A stretch of DNA of 64,000 nucleotides from JACPPO01 sp965262505 (lineage in GTDB: Bacteria > Acidobacteriota > Vicinamibacteria > Vicinamibacterales > UBA2999). Made by a program: the position numbers and the translations under genes. Below, one piece after another: positions 43,728 to 51,850 of the stretch. The stretch spans positions 3,348,001 to 3,412,000 of the forward strand of contig CBDHFM010000030.1 of assembly GCA_965262505.1 (NCBI GenBank), written 5' to 3'. Within the stretch, counting starts at the first letter, position 1; the number at the start of each line of letters is the position of its first letter. The notes under the pieces were generated by a model. The model had not been told where the DNA came from. It saw only the letters and a program-made list of their open reading frames with translations, and did not search any database.

Positions 43728-45086
43728 TTACAGCTCCACCGATCCATCGCGGCCGGCGGATGGCGAACCGCCGCCGGGGCCGCTATCGGTTTCGCGCGCC
43801 GCCGCGCGGCCAAGTGTGCGGCCGATGTTGGCGGATGCGGATCGGCTGCTGCCGTGCAGGGCATAGCCGGCGGCGGCCTTCGCCACGATGGCCGACGCGT
43901 GATAGTGGTCGGACACGATCTCGACGTTCACGCGCCCGCTCACGCCGGCGGCGTCTTCGATGTCGAGCTGTGCATCGGGATACATGACCTGGTCGTGATT
44001 GACGACGTGTAACCCGAGGTCGTCCGCCGCGGCGAGCTTCGCCGCGTGGGCCGCGCGGTCGCCGCCGTCGGCGCGTGCCCGCTCGGTCGCGGTGGCCACG
44101 GAGGCTTTCAGCTCGGCGTCAAGGCGGACGCGGGTCACCCGCCCGCCGTCGGCCTCGAGGCGCGCCCGCTCGTCCAGCGCGGCGCGGTACACGGCCGTGT
44201 CGTGCGATAGCTCGGCCGGTTTCACCACGCCGGTCCACGTCTGCTGTTCGGGGACGTGGCCGGCGTCGACGGCCGCACGCTGGCCGGCCTCGCGGCCGAG
44301 GTCGGTTGCGGTCAACACCGTGAAGCTGTGGCCCTCCGGTCCCTGCGCCTCGTGTTCCTCGACGAGTCCCGCGCGGACCAGGTGATTCACTGCGCGGCGC
44401 GTGGCGTAGGGGTGGCCGTCAAAGTGTTGGTCGGACAGGTCGGTGTAGGACACGGCGCGATACAGCGCCACGTCCGCCACGGCCTCGCGTTTGCGGTCGG
44501 CGATCGTGCGGCGCGCGGGGTGGCGATCGCGCGCCTCGGGTTCCCGCGCGCGGGCGTCGTGTTCCCGCCGATGGCCGGTGGGGCGGGCCTGGGCGTCGGG
44601 CCGCGTCCGGGGCGCGCGGGGACGGCGGCGGTACTCTTGGCGGTTTCCCCCGGCGTTCTTCCACGCGTCAATCTCGATCTGGCGGTTGCGGGCTTCGCGC
44701 GTGTGCTCGGCGAGTTCTGCCTCAGTCGGCGCGGGCCGGTCCTGGTCTGTCCATTCGCGGCCTGTGGTCCATGTGCGGCCGGCGGCGCGCGCCTGTCGGT
44801 CCTGGTGGTCGGTCGGCTCGGGCCGTTCGCGCGGCGCGGGGGTGTCTTGCTCAACGCCCTGACCGTGGCGGGCGCGTTCCTGCGCCCGCTCACAGGCGGC
44901 TTGTCCCTCTGGGCTCAGCGGGATGTCCTGACTCTCACGCCATTCCTCGGGCCGGTCGTCGGGATCACGGGTGTGACCTGGTGCGCCTGGTTGTGTCGTG
45001 ACCTGACGCGCCTGGTCATTGTCGCGCGCCGGCTTCTCGGCCGGCGTCGGTTCCTCTCGCCAGAGCAGATCGAAACGGTCAAACAT
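43728..45086 (-). CDS. Replication-relaxation-like winged-helix protein (candidate DNA-processing factor)
   Basis: About 452 residues. The first 190 are disordered, dominated by Arg, Glu, Asp and Pro. A winged helix follows ('ALYRAVSYTDLSDQHFDGHP', 'TRRAVNHLVRAGLVEEHEAQ'). The end has 'DQVMYPDAQLDIED', 'GRVNVEIVSDHYHASAIVAK' and 'AAGYALHG', an arrangement like the PD..., E-x-hydrophobic and K...Y pattern of replication-relaxation (restriction-endonuclease-fold) proteins. That assignment is mine by eye. No classical relaxase is present nearby, and this gene occupies the position where one is often found, so it may be the DNA-processing factor. ATG 45086 has no conserved block upstream to argue for the longer frame. 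Confidence 0.5.
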   Translation of the reverse strand: MFDRFDLLWREEPTPAEKPARDNDQARQVTTQPGAPGHTRDPDDRPEEWRESQDIPLSPEGQAACERAQERARHGQGVEQDTPAPRERPEPTDHQDRQARAAGRTWTTGREWTDQDRPAPTEAELAEHTREARNRQIEIDAWKNAGGNRQEYRRRPRAPRTRPDAQARPTGHRREHDARAREPEARDRHPARRTIADRKREAVADVALYRAVSYTDLSDQHFDGHPYATRRAVNHLVRAGLVEEHEAQGPEGHSFTVLTATDLGREAGQRAAVDAGHVPEQQTWTGVVKPAELSHDTAVYRAALDERARLEADGGRVTRVRLDAELKASVATATERARADGGDRAAHAAKLAAADDLGLHVVNHDQVMYPDAQLDIEDAAGVSGRVNVEIVSDHYHASAIVAKAAAGYALHGSSRSASANIGRTLGRAAARETDSGPGGGSPSAGRDGSVEL

Positions 45087-45203
45087 GGCGACCCCCGCCG
45101 GCCGGCGGATCGGCACTGTTCGATTGACGGTTGCGGTGGGTGATGCGTGGGAGACGAGAGCGAGCGCCGCGCGACGAGCTGAGATGGTGAGCCATGTCTC
45201 GAC

Positions 45204-46304
45204 CTACCGGCTGATGCCGGCCTCCCGCTCGTGACTCGGGCTCTTGTGCTGCGGCGGCGGCGCCTGGCTGATGTGCGGGCTGCGCGCGGGGGAGTATTGT
45301 TCAACCTCCGCGCGGTGTTCCTGCTCGGTCGTCTGTTCGCGGTCCCGGATGGGACGCATGAGGTAATCGGAAATGTTCTGCGCGTCTGCCGCCGCCTTGT
45401 ACACCTCCTTCGGATCTTCTTCGAGCGCCCTCAGCCAGCCCTTGACGTACGCCGCGCCACGGCTCCCGTCGTGGCCGACGCCGACACGTTCACCCGTCAT
45501 CATCGCGGACATTTCCGCGCGGAGTTCTTCGCGGGCGTATTCGGTGCTGCCGAATTTCCCCGCGCCGTGCTGCAAGGTGTCGCGGTCCATGCGCGAGGGG
45601 TGGCCCGTCGCGTGGCCGAGTTCGTGTAACGCGGTCTGGTAATAGCCGTTCGCCGTGGGGAATTGCTCACGCTCGGGGAGCGTCACGGTGTCACTCTGCA
45701 GGTTGTAGACGGCGCGATCGCCGCGTTCATGGTTCACCCGGACGCCGCTCTCCTGGATCACCCGCTCGGCGGTTTGGTGGGCTTCCCACTCGGGCACCTT
45801 GTCGCGGTCGTCGTCGCGGCGGTCGAGTGTCAGCCCGTCGGCTTGCTCGACGTTAAAGACGGCGTAGCAGCGCACCAGCGGTGGGCGCGTATGTTCCTTC
45901 TCAGCCGTGCCCTCGGGGGTGCGGGCCGGCTGGTCGGGGGCGCCAGGCTGCGGCTGCTCCTTCTCGTCATCGAACTTGTAAAAGAGCACCTGTGTCGCTT
46001 TCTCGCCCTTGCGGACCTGCCCATCCAGCTCCTTGATCTGCTTGTAGGTCGCCCAGCGGTTATCGCTGTAGCCATTCGCCTCTTGGGTCACGCTCAAGTA
46101 GACGGAATTCCCGCCCCGGTACGCCTTGCCGGTGTGGAGGTTTTCCGGCAGTCGCCGCTCGCCCGGCTTCCACGGTTTCTGCCACGGCGCGACGCCCTGC
46201 TCAATCTGCTCTTTGAGCTGGCCGGCAAACTCTTTGTGGTAGTCGTCCTGGTTCCACCTGGGCTTGCCCGCCGCCGGTGGTGATTTTTTGCGGCCCCACA
46301 CCAT
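45204..46304 (-). CDS. ardC: ArdC-family antirestriction protein
   Basis: A 366-residue two-domain protein. N-terminal ssDNA-binding domain: 'FAGQLKEQIEQGVAPWQKPW', 'LPENLHTGKAYRGGNSVYLS' and 'RWATYKQIKELDGQVRKGEK' are the family's conserved run. C-terminal zincin: 'ALHELGHATGHPSRMDR' supplies HExxH plus the third ligand region 'YAREELRAEMSAMM'. ArdC proteins shield incoming plasmid DNA from restriction. ATG 46304 has an AAGGAG site seven bases upstream. The tail after about residue 320 is unstructured. Its place at the leading end of a transfer region is typical. Confidence 0.88.
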   Translation of the reverse strand: MVWGRKKSPPAAGKPRWNQDDYHKEFAGQLKEQIEQGVAPWQKPWKPGERRLPENLHTGKAYRGGNSVYLSVTQEANGYSDNRWATYKQIKELDGQVRKGEKATQVLFYKFDDEKEQPQPGAPDQPARTPEGTAEKEHTRPPLVRCYAVFNVEQADGLTLDRRDDDRDKVPEWEAHQTAERVIQESGVRVNHERGDRAVYNLQSDTVTLPEREQFPTANGYYQTALHELGHATGHPSRMDRDTLQHGAGKFGSTEYAREELRAEMSAMMTGERVGVGHDGSRGAAYVKGWLRALEEDPKEVYKAAADAQNISDYLMRPIRDREQTTEQEHRAEVEQYSPARSPHISQAPPPQHKSPSHEREAGISR

Positions 46305-46468
46305 CACTCAGCTCCTTCTCTGGCGCGCGCGGCGGGCGTCTCCGGCCGCGGCCACGGCGCGACGCCCTGCGCGAACTGCGCGGTGATCCGCGCGGCACAG
46401 TCTTGGTGAGAGTCGAGGTCGGTCTGACGGGGTGCCGCCGCCGATGGCATCGGCGTGATCGGGGGCAT
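46304..46468 (-). CDS. Mini-protein resembling the ArdC N-terminal motif
   Basis: A 54-residue frame whose end, 'CAARITAQFAQGVAPWPRPE', copies the ArdC N-terminal motif (QLKEQIEQGVAPWQKP) but stops before the rest of the domain. TGA of this frame overlaps the ArdC start as TGATG, so translation is probably coupled. It could be a vestigial duplicate of the ArdC start or a short modulator. Confidence 0.45.
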   Translation of the reverse strand: MPPITPMPSAAAPRQTDLDSHQDCAARITAQFAQGVAPWPRPETPAARAREGAE

Positions 46469-46470
46469 GA

Positions 46471-46692
46471 CTACTCGCCGCCCTCGGCGATCCACGCGTT
46501 ATCGCGCCAGTCGGCCCCGGCCACGATCTCCGCCGTGTCGGCGTTCTCGGTGTCGGTCCACCCGCACGCGTCGAGCACGGCGCGCGGGGCGCGTACGTAC
46601 ACGCCCGGCACGAGGCGTTGGGTCAGTTCCTCGGCGGTGTCCACCTCACACGCCGGGAGCCCGTCGGTGCTGGGTAGGTCACGAATCGCCAT
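46471..46692 (-). CDS. Small acidic protein, unknown
   Basis: A 73-residue acidic protein ('ACEVDTAEELTQRLVPGVYV', 'DTAEIVAGADWRDNAWIA') starting MAIRDLPSTDG, three bases before the small ArdC-like gene. No family recognised. Its upstream region was replaced by the IS630 copy that begins four bases above its ATG, so its original promoter is gone. Confidence 0.45.
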   Translation of the reverse strand: MAIRDLPSTDGLPACEVDTAEELTQRLVPGVYVRAPRAVLDACGWTDTENADTAEIVAGADWRDNAWIAEGGE

Positions 46693-46707
46693 TGTCTAAA
46701 GCGCTTT

Positions 46708-47223
46708 TCATGACCGTGTGGCGGCCGCGTACCCGCAGTGCCGAACATAGTTGCGGCATTCGTCAGGGCTGAAGTGCGCCAAGCACTCGCCGAGGAACGG
46801 CCAGAGCGTCTCGGTGCTGCGACAGCGAGCGGTGCGAACGAGGGCCTTGAGCTTCGCGAAGCAGAGCTCGATGGGATTGAGGTCCGGGCTGTAGGGTGGC
46901 AAGTACCAGAGGGTGGCCCCGGCGGCCTGGATGGCGCGTTGGATGCCGGCGACCTTGTGGGCCCCGAGATTGTCGGCAATGACGATGTCGCCGGGCTGCA
47001 GGGTCGGCACCAGGATCTGTTCGATGTAGGCGCGGAAGCTCTCGCCATCGATCGCGCCGTCGAAGACCCCCGGTGCGGTCAGCCCCGTGACCCGCAACGC
47101 GGCGAGAAACGTGCTGGTCTGCCAGCGCCCGCAGGGGGCGTGGTCGTGGACGCGCGCGCCGCGCGGTGCCCGGCCGTACCGCCGAAGCAGATTGGTGGTG
47201 ATGCCGGTTTCGTCCAGAAACAC
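46708..47223 (-). CDS. IS630 transposase, C-terminal frame (OrfB)
   Basis: The catalytic part, 171 residues from ATG 47223; homology starts further upstream in this frame ('HDRPDVAAARVAWHAAAPTW'), so it is normally made as a fusion with OrfA. DDE motif: Asp in 'VFLDETG', Asp in 'IVIADNLGAHKV', Glu in 'LNPIELCFAKLKAL'. OrfA meets it through a frame change at the A6 run near 47320 (a +1 shift, or equivalently transcript slippage). Copy 2 differs at the residue after the first Asp (Glu here, Asp there). Confidence 0.85.
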   Translation of the reverse strand: MFLDETGITTNLLRRYGRAPRGARVHDHAPCGRWQTSTFLAALRVTGLTAPGVFDGAIDGESFRAYIEQILVPTLQPGDIVIADNLGAHKVAGIQRAIQAAGATLWYLPPYSPDLNPIELCFAKLKALVRTARCRSTETLWPFLGECLAHFSPDECRNYVRHCGYAAATRS

Positions 47224-47284
47224 GAGGTGGGCGACATCCCAGGTCGGCGCCGCCGCGTGCCACGCGACCCGCGCGGCCGCGACG

Positions 47285-47647
47285 TCAGGCCGATCGTGTT
47301 CGGACGGGCGGACCGTGTTTTTTAACGGTCAGGCCGAGGGCCCGCACGGCGCGCCAGACCGTCGGCACACTCGCGGGCGTGGCGAGGGCGTCCTTCAGCT
47401 CAGCCAGCGTGCGATCCGGGTGCGCCGCAATCAGCGCGGCCAAGGTGTGTAGGTGCGGCTCAAGCATGCCGCGCCGTCCATGTCGCTGGACGCGAGGCGC
47501 CACCTCGCCCGTGTCGCGCCGCCGCTGTTTCAGTAGCCGCACCCACGACCCGCTCACGCGGTACTTCGCCGCCACCTCGGCCGCCGTCATCCCGGCATCG
47601 CTGTCGAGGAGCGCCCGCTCTCGCAGATCCATCGAATAGGCACGCAT
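47285..47647 (-). CDS. IS630 transposase, N-terminal frame (OrfA)
   Basis: A 120-residue DNA-binding part: 'MDLRERALLDSDAGMTAAEV', 'KYRVSGSWVRLLKQRRRDTG' is the helix-turn-helix, followed by 'RTLAELKDALATPASVPTVW' and the end 'LGLTVKKHGPPVRTRSA'. ATG 47647 follows an AGGAGG site. An upstream extension of the frame runs out of the IS into the virB11 remnant and is not part of the gene. Confidence 0.8.
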   Translation of the reverse strand: MRAYSMDLRERALLDSDAGMTAAEVAAKYRVSGSWVRLLKQRRRDTGEVAPRVQRHGRRGMLEPHLHTLAALIAAHPDRTLAELKDALATPASVPTVWRAVRALGLTVKKHGPPVRTRSA

Positions 47648-47724
47648 CGGGCCTCCTGCATCGGTGCGCGCAGAAGTACCACGACTGCCCCAGGTAGTAC
47701 AAGGCCTATTTGAAAAGCGCTTTA

Positions 47725-47770
47725 GGCCAGGCAAAAACGGTGTCAGCAGATCCAGCCCGTCGCCGGTCAT
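47725..47770 (-). pseudogene. N-terminal stub of a second VirB11/TrbB gene
   Basis: Fifteen codons, MTGDGLDLLTPFLPG, match the start of the intact trbB (SGDGLDLLKPFLPG) and stop at the IS630 boundary. It overlaps the end of the second traG remnant by four bases exactly as the intact pair does. Too little is left for function. Confidence 0.8.
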
Positions 47771-48318
47771 AGCTGGCCGGTCCGTTTCGCGGGCCAATAC
47801 GGGAGATCCGCCGGCAGATAGTGGGGCTTGAGGTACACGCGCCGGGGCGGAAGGGACTGCACGCCGTCGTAGGGGAGACAGATCGCCTGACAGTTGCCGA
47901 GGAGCGCGAAGTCGCGCGGCTGAAATACCGCCTCGCGGTGGTCAGTGAAACTCTTGCTCGCCCCGACGCTGCCGCGCCCGCCGCCGGCCTGGGCGGACAG
48001 AAAATTGATCCCGCTCTGCCGCGAGGTTTCGTTGATGGCGTAGGTGGCTTTGAGCTTGCGGACCTGCCCACAGAGCTTCGAGGCGATCTCGGCGCTGGCC
48101 TCGTCGCTCAAGCTCAAAAAGATGCGGGTGCGGAGCGTCTGCAGGAGCGTCCGCCACGCTTCGGAACTGCCCAACACCGACCGCAGCGAGCTGATGGATT
48201 GCGTGGCGACGATGGGGATCACCCGGCACTGCCGGGTGAGGGCAAACGCTTTCTCGTCGCCGCTCGGGTCGTCCTCGCCGACGCTGGCGAAGGCTTGGTA
48301 TTCGTCGCAGATAACCAC
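47767..48318 (-). pseudogene. C-terminal fragment of a second TraG coupling protein
   Basis: The 183 residues are closely similar to the end of the intact TraG, from 'VICDEYQAFASVGEDDPSG' through 'SISSLRSVLGSSEAW' to 'LPADLPYWPAKRTGQL'. The part containing Walker A and the membrane spans is absent; at 48318 homology stops and AT-richer DNA begins. Differences are spread over the fragment (for example 'VRKLKATYAINETSRQ' versus 'VAKIKSSYTINESSRQ'), so this is from a diverged relative, not a recent copy. Confidence 0.85.
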
Positions 48319-48463
48319 GGACTATCACTCGTCAACTGTGGTCCGTGTCAGTACAAAGACATACATAAAGTACCGGATAATAATCATTTATTACTCACTT
48401 CGGCAGCATTGGCCGGTCAGACGGTCTTGCGGAATCCATTGCAATCTCATATATAATGCGTGG

Positions 48464-49663
48464 ATGAATACAGAGACAGAGACCGCCCCTACACGCCGTC
48501 GAACCAAGCGCCGAGGCCGCCATCCCCACCAGGCGCTCGCGCCCGCCTTCGTCCGCACCGCCCCGCCGGGTCACCACATCGACGGCAACGGCCTCTACCT
48601 TTACGTGCAGCCGACCGGCGCCCGCAGCTGGATCCAGCGCCTCGTCATCGGCGGCCGGCGCTGCGAACTCGGCCTCGGCAGTGTCGCCCTCGTCGCGCTC
48701 GCCGAGGCCCGCGAGCAGGCCGTGGCCAACCGCAAGCTCGCCCGCTCGGGCGGCGACCCCCTGGCCGACAAGCGCCGCGTCCAAGGGCTGCCCACCTTCG
48801 CCGAGGCCGCGACCGCGGTGATCGACCAGAAGCGGGCTGGCTGGAAGACCCCTGAGCAGGCGCAGGCGTGGCGAGGCAGCCTGGAACGCTACGCGTTCCC
48901 GCGCATCGGCCGGCGGCCGATCTCGGAGGTGGCCAGCGCCGATGTGCTCGCGATCCTCACCCCCATCTGGCACACCAAGCCGGTCATCGCCAAGGCCGTC
49001 AAGCAGCGGATCCACACCGTGCTGGAGTGGGCCATCGCGATGAACCTGCGCAACGACAACCCATCCGACCGGGTCGGGCCGGTGCTCGGTCCCCAGCGCA
49101 ACATCGTGCAGCACATGCGGGCGTTGCCACACCGGGAGGTCGCCGCGGCGCTCGCCACCGTGCGGGCGTCGGGCGCGAATCCGGCCGTCATGCTAGCGTT
49201 CGAGTTTCTGGTGCTGACGGCCGCGCGGTCGGGCGAGGTCCGCTTCGCCGCGTGGGACGAGATGGACACGACAGAACACGTGTGGACCATCCCGGCCACG
49301 CGGATGAAGATGAAGCGCGAGCACCGGGTGCCTCTGTGCGGGCGCGCGCTGGCGATCCTTGCCGTCGCCCGGGCGCTCGGCGACGGCCCGCTCGTGTTCC
49401 CCAGCCGGAGCGGCCGGCGGTTGGATCTCAAGCAACTGCGCCTGCTGCTCGCACGGTGCGGCATTGCGGCCGTCCCACACGGGTTCCGTTCCAGTTTCCG
49501 CGACTGGGCGGCCGAGGAGACGGACCATCCGCGCGAGGTCATCGAGGCGGCGCTCGCCCATGCCGTCGGCAACAAGGTCGAGGCGGCCTACGCCCGCTCG
49601 GACCTGTTCGCGCGGCGGCGACGGCTCATGGACAACTGGTCCTCTGCCATAGAGACGATGTAA
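48464..49663 (+). CDS. Tyrosine integrase, P4-like (DUF4102 type)
   Basis: A 399-residue recombinase with an N-terminal DUF4102 DNA-binding domain ('LYLYVQPTGARSWIQRLVIG', 'LGLGSVALVALAEAREQAV') and the catalytic domain: Arg in 'LTAARSGEVRFAAWDE', His-x-x-Arg in 'VPHGFRSSFRDWA', then 'LAHAVGNKVEAAYARSDLF' containing the late His and the nucleophile Tyr, ending 'RRRRLMDNWSS'. These enzymes usually target tRNA or tmRNA 3' ends, but no tRNA gene is adjacent now. Lower-GC DNA lies just upstream (48320-48460). It lies between the two inverted IS630 copies. Confidence 0.88.
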   Translation: MNTETETAPTRRRTKRRGRHPHQALAPAFVRTAPPGHHIDGNGLYLYVQPTGARSWIQRLVIGGRRCELGLGSVALVALAEAREQAVANRKLARSGGDPLADKRRVQGLPTFAEAATAVIDQKRAGWKTPEQAQAWRGSLERYAFPRIGRRPISEVASADVLAILTPIWHTKPVIAKAVKQRIHTVLEWAIAMNLRNDNPSDRVGPVLGPQRNIVQHMRALPHREVAAALATVRASGANPAVMLAFEFLVLTAARSGEVRFAAWDEMDTTEHVWTIPATRMKMKREHRVPLCGRALAILAVARALGDGPLVFPSRSGRRLDLKQLRLLLARCGIAAVPHGFRSSFRDWAAEETDHPREVIEAALAHAVGNKVEAAYARSDLFARRRRLMDNWSSAIETM

Positions 49664-50230
49664 CTCATTCTATAGCAACAGCTTACAGCTGCACATGTCA
49701 TAGCTTCCCCTCATCGCATCTCTCGTTCGCAATCAGATGTCCGAGGGCGTTGAAGACCCTCTGTGGACGGCGTGAGATCGTGAACCGCAGAGACGACCAC
49801 GCGCTGATCCGCGCTGCGGGGCACCATCGCCACGACTGCCGTTGTCACCGAACGACGATCGCGCGTCGGCCAGCGACGCGTACGCGTGGCCGGCGGACAG
49901 CGGCACCCGCCGCTACGCGGCCGAACGCGGGAGCGTGATCCCAACGCCCCCGACTACGCTCCACACCCGGACGGCCTACACTCCCAACCGCCGCCATGAC
50001 TCTGCATCTAGCGCCACCTATCCACCGACACGACCCCGCCCATCTCGCCTCATGTTGTCTGCCATCAGCCCCGCTCCGCGGCGGCAGTCGGGTAGCGCGC
50101 ACCGCACCGCGCCAGGACGCTCCGCTGACCTTCGGTCCCTGTCACGTCCGTTGCCACCGCGCTCCTGTGCCTCCTGCCACCGCTCCCGCACGGCCTCCTG
50201 TCCAGGTCCCTCATCCCCTTCCGCCAGCTC
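49664..50230. other. No gene recognised
   Basis: About 570 bases downstream of the integrase, up to the second IS630. Open frames are present on both strands but none has a recognisable domain or a credible ribosome site. A former attachment site may lie here, but no tRNA-like sequence is visible. Confidence 0.45.
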
Positions 50231-50307
50231 TAAAGCGCTTTTCAAATAGGCCTTGTACTACCTGGGGCGGTCGTGGTACTTCTGCGCGCACCGATGCAGG
50301 AGGCCCG

Positions 50308-50670
50308 ATGCGTGCCTATTCGATGGATCTGCGAGAGCGGGCGCTCCTCGACAGCGATGCCGGGATGACGGCGGCCGAGGTGGCGGCGAAGTACCGCGTG
50401 AGCGGGTCGTGGGTGCGGCTACTGAAACAGCGGCGGCGCGACACGGGCGAGGTGGCGCCTCGCGTCCAGCGACATGGACGGCGCGGCATGCTTGAGCCGC
50501 ACCTACACACCTTGGCCGCGCTGATTGCGGCGCACCCGGATCGCACGCTGGCTGAGCTGAAGGACGCCCTCGCCACGCCCGCGAGTGTGCCGACGGTCTG
50601 GCGCGCCGTGCGGGCCCTCGGCCTGACCGTTAAAAAACACGGTCCGCCCGTCCGAACACGATCGGCCTGA
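50308..50670 (+). CDS. IS630 transposase OrfA, copy 2
   Basis: Same 120-residue helix-turn-helix protein as copy 1 (ATG with AGGAGG upstream). It ends in the same out-of-frame tail after the A6 run, which shows the frame change is a fixed feature of this element, not a one-off error. Confidence 0.8.
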   Translation: MRAYSMDLRERALLDSDAGMTAAEVAAKYRVSGSWVRLLKQRRRDTGEVAPRVQRHGRRGMLEPHLHTLAALIAAHPDRTLAELKDALATPASVPTVWRAVRALGLTVKKHGPPVRTRSA

Positions 50671-50731
50671 CGTCGCGGCCGCGCGGGTCGCGTGGCACGC
50701 GGCGGCGCCGACCTGGGATGTCGCCCACCTC

Positions 50732-51247
50732 GTGTTTCTGGACGACACCGGCATCACCACCAATCTGCTTCGGCGGTACGGCCGGGCACCGCGCGGCGCG
50801 CGCGTCCACGACCACGCCCCCTGCGGGCGCTGGCAGACCAGCACGTTTCTCGCCGCGTTGCGGGTCACGGGGCTGACCGCACCGGGGGTCTTCGACGGCG
50901 CGATCGATGGCGAGAGCTTCCGCGCCTACATCGAACAGATCCTGGTGCCGACCCTGCAGCCCGGCGACATCGTCATTGCCGACAATCTCGGGGCCCACAA
51001 GGTCGCCGGCATCCAACGCGCCATCCAGGCCGCCGGGGCCACCCTCTGGTACTTGCCACCCTACAGCCCGGACCTCAATCCCATCGAGCTCTGCTTCGCG
51101 AAGCTCAAGGCCCTCGTTCGCACCGCTCGCTGTCGCAGCACCGAGACGCTCTGGCCGTTCCTCGGCGAGTGCTTGGCGCACTTCAGCCCTGACGAATGCC
51201 GCAACTATGTTCGGCACTGCGGGTACGCGGCCGCCACACGGTCATGA
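50732..51247 (+). CDS. IS630 transposase OrfB, copy 2
   Basis: Catalytic frame as in copy 1 with 'IADNLGAHKV' and 'LNPIELCFAKLKAL' intact, but 'VFLDDTG' instead of 'VFLDETG'. In IS630 enzymes the motif is usually D-E-[ST]-G; the second position is not the metal ligand, so activity is possible but uncertain. Confidence 0.8.
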   Translation: MFLDDTGITTNLLRRYGRAPRGARVHDHAPCGRWQTSTFLAALRVTGLTAPGVFDGAIDGESFRAYIEQILVPTLQPGDIVIADNLGAHKVAGIQRAIQAAGATLWYLPPYSPDLNPIELCFAKLKALVRTARCRSTETLWPFLGECLAHFSPDECRNYVRHCGYAAATRS

Positions 51248-51304
51248 AAAGCGCTTTAGATGAGCGGAAGGGCAATCACGCCCACAACGGACAGGAGAAA
51301 CGAA

Positions 51305-51586
51305 ATGGCAAACAACACCAACGGCAAGCCCGTCGCGGAGATCCGAGTCGGCAGGATAACCGCCACCATCTGGCAGAACACCCCCACGGACGAAGGCGTG
51401 TTCTACAGCGTCCACATCACCCGCCTGTTCCGCCGCGGCTCCACCTGGGATCGCACTCCCGCATTCGGCCGCGATGACCTGCTGACGGTCGCGAAGGTCG
51501 CGGACCTCGCCAACACGCGGATCTACGAGTTGCAGAACGCAATCGAATTCCGCAACCCGCAGGACGACGCCGACGACGCCGCCTGA
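51305..51586 (+). CDS. Small island-associated protein, unknown
   Basis: A 93-residue protein: 'PVAEIRVGRITATIWQNTPT', 'GVFYSVHITRLFRRG', 'FGRDDLLTVAKVADLANTRI'. I recognise the pattern as a recurring hypothetical protein of planctomycete and proteobacterial islands and plasmids, with no known function. ATG 51305 follows CAGGAGAAACGA, and a perfect hairpin follows the stop, so this looks like a complete, expressed single-gene unit. Confidence 0.65.
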   Translation: MANNTNGKPVAEIRVGRITATIWQNTPTDEGVFYSVHITRLFRRGSTWDRTPAFGRDDLLTVAKVADLANTRIYELQNAIEFRNPQDDADDAA

Positions 51587-51596
51587 CGCACGAAAC

Positions 51597-51625
51597 GCCG
51601 CGGCGGGACCGCTCCCCGCCGCGGC
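51597..51625 (+). terminator. Intrinsic-type terminator
   Basis: A perfect 11-bp GC stem (GCCGCGGCGGG / CCCGCCGCGGC) with a 7-base loop, eleven bases after the preceding stop, followed by CTTCTCTGT. The pyrimidine tail is imperfect, but location and stem strength fit termination. Confidence 0.65.
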
Positions 51626-51684
51626 CTTCTCTGTACATGGAAATGGCAACCTGAAAAGGACCCTCCATTGTTGAGTTGTCGTGG

Positions 51685-51737
51685 TCATCGGGACGTGGCC
51701 GGACGGAGCTGAGCGACGGGAGGCCACGTCCCGATGA
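51685..51737. repeat. 16-bp perfect inverted repeat with 21-base spacer
   Basis: TCATCGGGACGTGGCC at 51685-51700 pairs perfectly with 51722-51737. It borders the IS21 remnant, so it could be an IS end, a terminator or a recombinase site. Confidence 0.65.
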
Positions 51738-51740
51738 GCG

Positions 51741-51850
51741 CTATTGCCGTGGCACCTCCTGTGGCGTGCGGGATGCCTGGTGGCGTGTGGGGGCCTTGAG
51801 CCGGTAGCTGTCGCTGGCGATCGTCAACACGGTGGCGTGGTGGTAACTAG
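51741..51850 (-). pseudogene. IstB (IS21 helper ATPase) C-terminal remnant
   Basis: The complement spells 'SSYHHATVLTIASDSYRLKA' before a stop at 51741-51743, matching the end of IstB proteins (LLHHATVLTI-S-Y RL). The AAA+ domain is gone. One more relic of the IS build-up. Confidence 0.6.

Larger units (their letters stand above)
46699..47722. mobile_element. IS630-family element, copy 1
   Basis: A 1,024-bp element ending in inverted AAGCGCTTTTCA repeats, flanked by TA at 46697-46698 and 47723-47724, as expected for IS630 targets. Its two overlapping transposase frames lie on the complement. A second copy of exactly the same length, opposite orientation, is at 50233-51256. It has cut the virB11 remnant on its right side. 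Confidence 0.9.
50233..51256. mobile_element. IS630-family element, copy 2
   Basis: Inverted copy of the element at 46699-47722, same length, same AAGCGCTTTTCA ends and TA flanks (50231-50232, 51257-51258). In the parts I compared, the only difference I noticed is one base changing Glu to Asp after the first catalytic Asp. The pair could act as a composite unit or recombine to invert the 2.5 kb between them. Confidence 0.9.

Noticed and set aside
48868..49938. 356-codon plus-strand frame
   Set aside because: Out-of-frame shadow of the P4-like integrase.
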